Shown here: positions 57,477 to 64,000 of the stretch, in pieces
Numbering within the stretch: position 1 is the stretch's first letter
Layout of the letters: the number at the start of each line of letters is the position of its first letter
Assembly (NCBI RefSeq): GCF_029953265.1
Contig: NZ_JASBAO010000001.1
Location: 1,502,001-1,566,000 of the forward strand
Source of the DNA: Commensalibacter oyaizuii
GTDB taxonomy: Bacteria; Pseudomonadota; Alphaproteobacteria; Acetobacterales; Acetobacteraceae
DNA length: 64,000 nt
Direction of reading: 5' to 3'
Program-made: the position numbers and the translations under genes
The notes under the pieces: generated by a model
Databases searched by the model: none
What the model was told of the DNA's origin: nothing
The model's input: only the letters and a program-made list of their open reading frames with translations

Positions 57477-59015
57477 TTATTCGCCATCGGCCGTGCTAAC
57501 AGGAACAAATAATGCTTGATTACCGCGCAGAACCCGTAACAGAACCGTTGTATCTTTTTTTAAAGCATCATGAACGGCACTGATAGCCGCCTTTGGGTTA
57601 TCAATGTCACGATTATCAACTGAAACAATAACATCTCCTGGTTGTAATCCAGCCTTATCCGCTGGTGAACCATTGGTTATACCGCTGATAACAACGCCTT
57701 TAACCTTATCATCAACCCCGACTTGCTGTCTTACTTCTGGGGTAAGAGGGGATAAAGCAACGCCAAGATTACCTGGTTTATTTACAACCTCTTTACTGTC
57801 TGGTTTATTATCGTTTAAATTAGCAATTTGTACTTTGATCTCTTTTTTAATCCCATCACGTTGAACATTAAATGTCACCGTTGTTCCTGGAGCGATTGAG
57901 GCCACTCGTACGGCTAGATCCCGCGGACTATCAACTGTTTTTCCATTCAGTGATAAAAGAACATCCCCCACTTTTAATCCACTTTTTTCAGCAGGACTGC
58001 CAGGGGAAATAGAAGCAATTAATGCACCATCTGGTGTTTTTCCATGGTCTGGTGCTGGCAATTTAAGTGCTTTCACCATTGACGGTGTAATCGCTTGTGC
58101 AGCCACCCCCAAATAGCCTCTTGTTACGTGACCATTCTTTTCCAATTGGCCAATAATGTTCTTAACTGTGTTGGATGGAATAGCAAAACCAATACCAATA
58201 GATCCCCCTGAAGGTGACAAAATGGCCGTATTAACTCCGACAACTTTACCATCTTGAGAGAACAAAGGCCCACCAGAATTTCCACGATTAATCGGAGCAT
58301 CTATCTGAATAAAAGAATCGTATGGGCCATCCCCAATATCACGCCCCCGTGCAGAAACGATACCAGCCGTCACCGTTCCACCTAAACCATATGGATCCCC
58401 TACAGCAATAACCCATTCACCAGGTTCGATACCATTAGAATCCCCTAATTGGATGAAAGGAAAGGGTTTGTCTGATTGGATTTTAAGTAAGGCAAGATCT
58501 GTCTTTGGGTCGCGACCAATTACTTTTGCTTGATATTTTGAACCATCATCTAAAGATACCGTAATCTTCTTTGCATCTTTAACTACATGGTTGTTGGTGA
58601 CAATATATCCATTGGGGGAAATAATAAAACCTGATCCCCGTCCCTCTATAATCTGTTTAGGCATTTGCTGTGGAAACATAGGGAACGGAAATGGAATTCC
58701 TCCCTGAAAGCTATTTCCATCAGGAAATCCCCCAATCACTTGTTCATCACCCCCGACAGCCATTTGCGTCGTAATTGACACCACCGCTGGTTTAACCTGC
58801 TTTACCAAATTGACAAAATTCGGCAAGTTCTGTGCGGAAGTTACCGGCTTGATTGCACCAGCATGATTATTTAAAATATCGGCAGCCTTAACCTGATAAC
58901 ACCCAATAGATAGAGAGCTACCTAAAAACAAGGAAGCCATTAACCCTTGTTTTACATATGGGGTTATCCCAGAAAAAACTTTAATCGTTTTACCTTTTTG
59001 AAAAAGATTGATCAT
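57477..59015 (-). CDS. Do/DegP-family periplasmic serine endoprotease
   Basis: 512-aa HtrA-type protease. N-terminal signal segment (about residues 22-45), a Gly/Pro-rich linker, then the trypsin-like domain with catalytic His143 (TNNHVVKD), Asp173 (DPKTDLALLKI) and Ser247 (NRGNSGGPLF). Two PDZ domains follow at about 290-380 and 400-505 (GLKVGDVLLSLNGKTVD, GLQPGDVIVSVDNRDID). Acts in envelope protein quality control, as chaperone and protease. DegP versus DegQ cannot be told. Single gene with its own terminator. Confidence 0.95.
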   Translation of the reverse strand: MINLFQKGKTIKVFSGITPYVKQGLMASLFLGSSLSIGCYQVKAADILNNHAGAIKPVTSAQNLPNFVNLVKQVKPAVVSITTQMAVGGDEQVIGGFPDGNSFQGGIPFPFPMFPQQMPKQIIEGRGSGFIISPNGYIVTNNHVVKDAKKITVSLDDGSKYQAKVIGRDPKTDLALLKIQSDKPFPFIQLGDSNGIEPGEWVIAVGDPYGLGGTVTAGIVSARGRDIGDGPYDSFIQIDAPINRGNSGGPLFSQDGKVVGVNTAILSPSGGSIGIGFAIPSNTVKNIIGQLEKNGHVTRGYLGVAAQAITPSMVKALKLPAPDHGKTPDGALIASISPGSPAEKSGLKVGDVLLSLNGKTVDSPRDLAVRVASIAPGTTVTFNVQRDGIKKEIKVQIANLNDNKPDSKEVVNKPGNLGVALSPLTPEVRQQVGVDDKVKGVVISGITNGSPADKAGLQPGDVIVSVDNRDIDNPKAAISAVHDALKKDTTVLLRVLRGNQALFVPVSTADGE

Positions 59016-59094
59016 TTATCACCTATTTTTAAACGCATTCAAATGAACACAACCTTTAATATGAGTAGTAATTATGGCAAAAATTAACAAGAGT

Positions 59095-59577
59095 TTAGCG
59101 CAGCTGCTGAAAAAAAAATTTTAATAATTTTTGACTGGCCTGCTCTTGGACACCACCTATAATTTCAGGCTTATGCAACGTTTGACGATGTGAAAACACA
59201 CATGCACCATGCTCTATTCCCCCACCCTTAGGATCGTAAGCGCCAAAAACAATACGATCTACTCGGTAGTGCGACGCAGCCCCTGCACACATTGAACAGG
59301 GTTCTAGAGTTACCACCAATGTACATCCAATCAATCGTTTTTGCCCCAACAATTCGCATGCCTGCTGCAACGCTAAAATTTCGGCATGTTTTGTTGGATT
59401 TTGTTGGTTTTCTACCTGATTAATGGCTTGGGCAATGATATTTCCATGTTTATCAATAACTAAAGCCCCAACAGGAATTTCACCGGTATCACAGGCATGC
59501 TGCGCCAATTTTAAAGCTATATCCATTTTCCAAAAAGAAACCTGTTCTTTTTTCACCCATATATCCTTTACCAACAT
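59095..59577 (-). CDS. tadA: tRNA-specific adenosine-34 deaminase
   Basis: 160-aa zinc deaminase making inosine-34 in tRNA-Arg(ACG). His64 and catalytic Glu66 lie in TKHAEILAL, and the zinc cysteines Cys94 and Cys97 in LEPCSMCAGA. RIVFGAYDPKGGGIEHG continues the TadA consensus. The N-terminus has about 17 residues before MDIALKLAQHA, so a downstream ATG start is possible. Divergent from the amidotransferase gene. Confidence 0.93.
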   Translation of the reverse strand: MLVKDIWVKKEQVSFWKMDIALKLAQHACDTGEIPVGALVIDKHGNIIAQAINQVENQQNPTKHAEILALQQACELLGQKRLIGCTLVVTLEPCSMCAGAASHYRVDRIVFGAYDPKGGGIEHGACVFSHRQTLHKPEIIGGVQEQASQKLLKFFFQQLR

Positions 59578-59737
59578 ATTATTTTATTAAATGTTTCTAA
59601 AGATGATGTCATATTGCATTCTCTAATCGAGCCAATATTTACTGCAAAAAAAATATATCTTCGATAAATTTAAAAGAGACTTTGACAAAAAGAAATCTTA
59701 TTCTTAAAAAACAAATAGATCTTTCATCTTATTTGCT

Positions 59738-60499
59738 GTGAAAAGCCATTTATACATGATCCCTCAATCCTTACCCCTTATCGGTATTACCCTTGATATC
59801 TTACCAGGCTCTTCATCTGCATATTCTCATTATCCATGGTTAGCACTCAGAAAAAATTACACAACCATCACCACTGAGGCAGGCGGGATTCCCATTGGTC
59901 TTACCCCTGTTCCTTCGAAAACAGTTCCTTTTTTATTAGATAAAATTGACGGATTAATTGTTAGTGGAGGCAATTTCGACATTCCGCCTTATCTTTATAG
60001 TGAACATAAAATTTACAATCATACTCAGTTAAACGAAGCTCGTACGCTGTTCGAACTGCAATTATTACAAGAGGCATGGAAACGTAACATGCCAGTATTA
60101 GGTATTTGTGGGGGTGCACAATTAATGGCGGTCATGCTGGGGGGCAGTTTATATCAACATTTACCAGATGATGTCCCTGATGCCTTGCCCCATGAACAAG
60201 ACCTTCCCCCTCATCAAGGCAGTCACAGTGTTTTAATTCAGCCAGATTCTATTTTATCTTCCCTCAGTCAACGCACATCGTGGGCAGTTAACTCTTCACA
60301 TCATCAAGCTATTAAATCCCCAGGAACCGGTAAGATCAGTGCCGTTGCTGAAGATAATATTATCGAAGCGATCGAAGATCCGTCACGTGATTTTTTACTT
60401 GGTGTACAATGGCACCCTGAATTTGCCATTGAATATCCCGATCGTAAAATATTCTCTGCTTTAATTTCCAAGGCTAAACTTTATGCACAAAACAAATGA
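59738..60499 (+). CDS. class I glutamine-amidotransferase-like hydrolase (peptidase C26, PuuD-like)
   Basis: 253-aa protein of the gamma-glutamyl-GABA hydrolase family. Nucleophile Cys124 in LGICGGAQLMAV, His-Glu in GVQWHPEF, and NSSHHQAIK before it. In E. coli PuuD splits gamma-Glu-GABA in putrescine breakdown; related enzymes act on other gamma-glutamyl amides. GTG 59738 or ATG 59756 could be the start, neither with a clear ribosome site. It overlaps the next gene by 17 bases, so the two are probably co-translated. Confidence 0.85.
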   Translation: MKSHLYMIPQSLPLIGITLDILPGSSSAYSHYPWLALRKNYTTITTEAGGIPIGLTPVPSKTVPFLLDKIDGLIVSGGNFDIPPYLYSEHKIYNHTQLNEARTLFELQLLQEAWKRNMPVLGICGGAQLMAVMLGGSLYQHLPDDVPDALPHEQDLPPHQGSHSVLIQPDSILSSLSQRTSWAVNSSHHQAIKSPGTGKISAVAEDNIIEAIEDPSRDFLLGVQWHPEFAIEYPDRKIFSALISKAKLYAQNK

Positions 60500-61262
60500 T
60501 ACTCCTTCATCACCCCTACCTGAACCCAAAGGCGAGCGTATTGCCAAATGGTTGGCACGTGCGGGTGTGGCCTCGCGTCGTGAAGCAGAAGCAATTATTC
60601 AAGAGGGAAAAGTATATCTGAATAATGTATTGGTTACCCAACCTGCGACTTTTGTTCAGGAAAACGATATTATAAAGGTTAATGGGGAAATTATTTCTAC
60701 CCCCGAACGCACTCGTTTGTGGCGTTATCATAAACCTTTAGGCTTAATTACAACTCACAAAGATCCAGAGGGTCGTAAGACCGTTTTTGATTCATTGCCC
60801 ACTTTTATGCCCAGAGTTATCAGTGTGGGGAGGTTGGATTTAAATAGTGAGGGACTACTACTGCTAACCAATGATGGTTCACTGGCCAGAAAATTGGAAT
60901 TGCCCAGCAATAATTGGGTCAGGCGATATAGAGTGCGGGTTTTTGGCAATATCATACCTGAAAAACTTAATCTACTAAAAAAAGGAGTAACCGTAGAGGG
61001 TACACACTATGCCCCGATGGGAATAACAATAGATTCACAAAAAAACAATAACTCTTGGCTTACCGTTTCCCTTCAAGAAGGACGTAATCGAGAAATTAGA
61101 AAAGTTATGCAATATATTGATTTACAAGTAAATCGCCTGATCCGTATTGCGTATGGTCCTTTTCAATTAGGGACATTGGCAAAAGGGGAACTTGATGAAA
61201 TCTCTTTTAAAGTTATCAAAGAGCAAGTAGGGCTTCCTACAACTTCTAGTTCAAAAAAGTAA
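60483..61262 (+). CDS. rluB: RluB/RsuA-family 23S rRNA pseudouridine synthase
   Basis: 259 aa. The S4 domain is at about residues 18-65 (IAKWLARAGVASRREAEAII), then the synthase domain with catalytic Asp119 in VGRLDLNSEGLLLLTNDG. YRVRVFG and LQEGRNREIRKVM are also conserved. It modifies rRNA near the peptidyl transferase centre; RluB is favoured over RsuA from overall form. An AAGG box precedes the ATG. It lies between the C26 gene and rsmD, six bases from the latter. Confidence 0.9.
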   Translation: MHKTNDTPSSPLPEPKGERIAKWLARAGVASRREAEAIIQEGKVYLNNVLVTQPATFVQENDIIKVNGEIISTPERTRLWRYHKPLGLITTHKDPEGRKTVFDSLPTFMPRVISVGRLDLNSEGLLLLTNDGSLARKLELPSNNWVRRYRVRVFGNIIPEKLNLLKKGVTVEGTHYAPMGITIDSQKNNNSWLTVSLQEGRNREIRKVMQYIDLQVNRLIRIAYGPFQLGTLAKGELDEISFKVIKEQVGLPTTSSSKK

Positions 61263-61268
61263 ATACTA

Positions 61269-61826
61269 ATGCGTATTATTGCCGGAAAATACAAAGGCAC
61301 AACATTATATGCCCCACCAGGCAAGGAAACACGTCCCACCGCGGATCGTGCCAGACAAACTTTGTTTGATATTTTGCTACACGCACCGTGGGCTGATAGG
61401 TCATTTGTCGAACAAGCCGTTATTTTGGATGCTTTTGCTGGTACCGGGGCGATTGGATTAGAAGCATTGTCCAGAGGGGCACAAAAAGCTTACTTTTTTG
61501 AAAAAAATACTAAGACCTTATCTTTCTTGGAAAAAAACATTCAACTTTGCCGTGCAAATCTCAATACAATCTTGTATAAAGATGTTTTGTTACCGCCATT
61601 GGTGCATACACCCTGTAATCTTGCTTTTTTTGATCCACCTTATCAACAGAATTTGGTCCCTCAGGCAATAAAAAATTTGGAAAATAAAAACTGGTTTTCA
61701 AAAGAAACATTAATTGTTACAGAAACAGCTGTTAATGAAGCTCTATCTTTGGATTCTTCATTCAGTTTACTTGACGAACGCAAAGTTGGCGCTGCCTGCT
61801 TAAGGTTCTGGAAAAAAACGATATGA
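61269..61826 (+). CDS. rsmD: 16S rRNA (guanine(966)-N(2))-methyltransferase
   Basis: 185 aa. MRIIAGKYKG opens it, then TRPTADRARQTLFDIL, the SAM-binding ILDAFAGTGAIGLEALSRGA, and the catalytic AFFDPPYQQ (DPPY). Length and motif order match RsmD. Methylates G966 in the small subunit. Six bases after rluB, hence in the same operon; the RluB-RsmD pair is common in Acetobacteraceae and other Alphaproteobacteria. Confidence 0.94.
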   Translation: MRIIAGKYKGTTLYAPPGKETRPTADRARQTLFDILLHAPWADRSFVEQAVILDAFAGTGAIGLEALSRGAQKAYFFEKNTKTLSFLEKNIQLCRANLNTILYKDVLLPPLVHTPCNLAFFDPPYQQNLVPQAIKNLENKNWFSKETLIVTETAVNEALSLDSSFSLLDERKVGAACLRFWKKTI

Positions 61827-61898
61827 ATATGATATTGTAAAACTTTGATTTTACTTTTTTTGTTCAAATAACTCTATAATTTTAATGGATAAACAGTT

Positions 61899-64000
61899 GT
61901 GATTGGCCGTCATAAAGAAAAAATCATCTCCTCTGAATTACAATCTGCACTGGGTAAAAGGATTACTCAATGCAGTGGCTGGATTCTCTGGGTATTTGCT
62001 CTATTATTGACATTAGCTCTAATCAGCTACAATCCTTCCGATCCTTCTTTTAATACATCTTCAAATCAACCCCCAACCAATTTACTAGGGTACGTTGGTG
62101 CACATCTTTCAGATGCTTTATTTCAATGGGTAGGCATAGCAAGCTTTTTCCCTGTTGTTGTTTTTTTGGCGTGGGGATGGCGGATTATACGTCACCAACA
62201 TTTAAGAGGATTTATTATACGGATCATTGCGATGATCTGTGCCATTCCTGTATCTGCTGCAGTTATTGCCGCCATTCCTTTATTTATCGCAGACAATTAT
62301 GTTCCTCAATGGCCCAGTCAATCAGGTATAGGAGGATCAGTAGGATTTGTAATCGCACAAACCTCGTTTACCGCGGCCCATGATGCACTAGGATTATTGG
62401 GAAAAATTCTGATATGGATATTGGGAATTATTTTATCCGTATTGCTTATCCCCTTATCTATGGGACTTTCAAAACAAGAATGGCAACGAATTATAAATTT
62501 CCTTCATCGCATCGTTGCAACTATCATATACGTCTTCTCTAAGAAGAAAAAAGAAGCCTCTGAATCTGATCGCTATACAAACAGCACTTACTCAGCGCCT
62601 GTACGTACTTATAACAAGTCACCGTTTCAATCAGATCCAAACACGATTTATGACCAAGATTATATCCCCCCCTCTTATCAAGAGTCCATTCGGTCAACGA
62701 CCCAAAATCCTCATCCTACTCCCAAAAAACAAACAGCCTCATCGCTTGCCCCCGACAATACCCCTATTTTTGATCCACAAGATCTAAACGATAAAAACGA
62801 GCAAGCATCAACATCCTACTCATCTACCGTACAAAATTCAGCATCACAAACAGCATCACCCCCTGTAGAAATTCCACGACCTGCTGAATATTCTCAGCCA
62901 AACCCTGTTGTACCGCCAAAACCAAAAGGTATTTTTTCTTTACTTAACAAACCAATCAAAGAGCACCTAGCTCCAATTAAAGAACATCTAACCCCTATCA
63001 AGGAAACAATACAAGCTGCTGATCCTTATAAAGAACCTCAACATTATGTCGCTGAAAATGCGTGGTCTTTTCCACCCGTGTCTTTGCTAAGTCAAAACCC
63101 TAATGCGACAAGCGGTGGCCCGACCCAAGAAATGTTGCAAGCCAATGCCCGCATGTTAGAAACAATTTTGGATGATTACGGGGTAAAAGGAACCATTGGC
63201 GAGATTTTATGCGGCCCCGTGGTAACATTATATGAGTTAGAGCCCGCACCAGGTATTCGTTCAGCCAGAGTAATAGGATTGGCTGATGACATTGCTCGAT
63301 CTTTATCTGTTATTTCCGTACGTATTGCAACCGTTCCAGGGCGTAATATTATCGGAATTGAAGTACCCAATTCAAGCAGAGAAATGGTTTACTTTTCTGA
63401 TATGTTAACCAGTGAAGCATGGCATCGACACACAGCAAAACTTTGCCTAGCGTTGGGAAAAAATATTTTTGGTGAACCTATTTATACCAATCTTGCTAAA
63501 ATGCCGCACCTTCTAATCGCAGGGACGACAGGTTCTGGTAAGTCTGTTGGGGTCAATGCCATGATTTTATCCCTTTTATATCGGTTATCCCCTGATGAAT
63601 GTAGGCTGATTTTAATTGATCCCAAAATGTTGGAACTTTCTGTATATGAAGGGATTCCCCATCTATTAACCCCAGTGGTTACCGATCCACACAAAGCACT
63701 ATCGGCATTAAAATGGGCCGTTCGTGAAATGGAACGACGGTATCGTTTAATGTCTCAATTAGGTGTTCGAAATATTGATGGATATAATCAACGCATCACC
63801 AATGCCCGCAACCAAAGCAAAGTCATGACCCGTCGCGTTCAGACGGGTTTTGATCCTGAAACAGGAAAACCAACCTTTGAAGAACAACAAATACCCTTAG
63901 AACATTTTCCATATATCGTTGTAATCATCGATGAAATGGCTGATTTAATGATGGTTGCGGGTAAAGATATTGAAGCGGCAGTTCAGCGCTTGGCGCAAAT
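61899..64000 (+). CDS. ftsK: DNA translocase FtsK (5' part, runs off the window)
   Basis: 700 codons in the window, starting GTG 61899 (a GGA box lies about nine bases upstream). The N-terminus has about four membrane helices (ILWVFALLLTLALISY, FFPVVVFLAWGWRII, IIRIIAMICAIPVSA, ILIWILGIILSVLLIPL), then a Pro/Ser/Gln-rich linker of some 200 residues. The motor follows: NARMLETILDDYGVKG, Walker A AGTTGSGKSVGVNAM, and Walker B VVIIDEMADLMM near the end. It pumps chromosome ends to dif at division. The gamma domain is outside. Confidence 0.95.
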   Translation, partial: MIGRHKEKIISSELQSALGKRITQCSGWILWVFALLLTLALISYNPSDPSFNTSSNQPPTNLLGYVGAHLSDALFQWVGIASFFPVVVFLAWGWRIIRHQHLRGFIIRIIAMICAIPVSAAVIAAIPLFIADNYVPQWPSQSGIGGSVGFVIAQTSFTAAHDALGLLGKILIWILGIILSVLLIPLSMGLSKQEWQRIINFLHRIVATIIYVFSKKKKEASESDRYTNSTYSAPVRTYNKSPFQSDPNTIYDQDYIPPSYQESIRSTTQNPHPTPKKQTASSLAPDNTPIFDPQDLNDKNEQASTSYSSTVQNSASQTASPPVEIPRPAEYSQPNPVVPPKPKGIFSLLNKPIKEHLAPIKEHLTPIKETIQAADPYKEPQHYVAENAWSFPPVSLLSQNPNATSGGPTQEMLQANARMLETILDDYGVKGTIGEILCGPVVTLYELEPAPGIRSARVIGLADDIARSLSVISVRIATVPGRNIIGIEVPNSSREMVYFSDMLTSEAWHRHTAKLCLALGKNIFGEPIYTNLAKMPHLLIAGTTGSGKSVGVNAMILSLLYRLSPDECRLILIDPKMLELSVYEGIPHLLTPVVTDPHKALSALKWAVREMERRYRLMSQLGVRNIDGYNQRITNARNQSKVMTRRVQTGFDPETGKPTFEEQQIPLEHFPYIVVIIDEMADLMMVAGKDIEAAVQRLAQ

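Noticed and set aside
1-64000. CRISPR array, IS element, rRNA operon or replication origin
   Set aside because: I looked for spaced direct repeats, transposase-like proteins, rRNA sequence and dnaA-box clusters and saw none that could be supported.

Overview
The window is a stretch of chromosome from a low-GC alphaproteobacterium. Gene content and protein character fit an acetic acid bacterium (Acetobacteraceae), and a Commensalibacter-like insect symbiont fits best. The pointers are an SucA/ZapE/Asd/Sdh neighbourhood, a YcgN-XseA-PurD block, DUF3297, a CtrA relative, NodT-type efflux and AT-rich spacers. The genus is inferred from style, not from a marker gene. No phage, plasmid, IS element or CRISPR array is visible.

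Layout. 1-7.4 kb: central metabolism (5' end of sucA, zapE, asd, complete sdhCDAB, a small Cys-phosphatase). 7.4-11 kb: an XRE regulator, an AT-rich gap, NAD kinase, a CtrA-family regulator with a degenerate receiver domain, and a YqjD/YqjE-like envelope pair. 11.3-18.7 kb: an accessory and decaying zone. It holds a frameshifted PotD-like binding protein, a DUF1656-HlyD-NodT efflux set without its usual FUSC partner, a DUF475 membrane protein, a ydcF pseudogene with two in-frame stops, about 1 kb of debris, and tRNA-Leu(UAA) wrapped in an 11-bp inverted repeat. 18.9-23.7 kb: ycgN, xseA, purD and a nitronate-monooxygenase-like flavoprotein. 23.8-37.4 kb: the classical rimP-nusA-ylxR-infB-rbfA / truB-rpsO-pnp information-processing run on the minus strand, split between rbfA and truB by a plus-strand Mla-type lipid transport operon. 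37.4-42.9 kb: glycerol dehydrogenase, aconitase and ccmAB. 42.9-50 kb: a CopC-like protein, a secreted protein with three CX10C repeats, a surface-glycan island (GlfT2-like and GtrB-like glycosyltransferases plus a large GT-C/YfhO-like membrane protein), a GNAT acetyltransferase and a broken ORF. 50.4-57.4 kb: tricorn-like protease, DUF3297, dienelactone hydrolase, a double-glycine-leader bacteriocin/microcin candidate, and crcB under a fluoride riboswitch. 57.4-64 kb: a Deg/HtrA protease, tadA, a class-I amidotransferase, an RluB-type synthase, rsmD and the 5' two kilobases of ftsK.

Best leads for something new: (1) the 124-aa peptide at 56.1-56.5 kb with a microcin-V-like Gly-Gly leader and a very Gly/Ala-rich core; (2) the CtrA homologue with a natural D51E change; (3) the secreted triple CX10C protein; (4) ccmA with no ordinary start codon; (5) a terminator-like hairpin inside the annotated start of rimP; (6) the tRNA-Leu with complementary leader and trailer.
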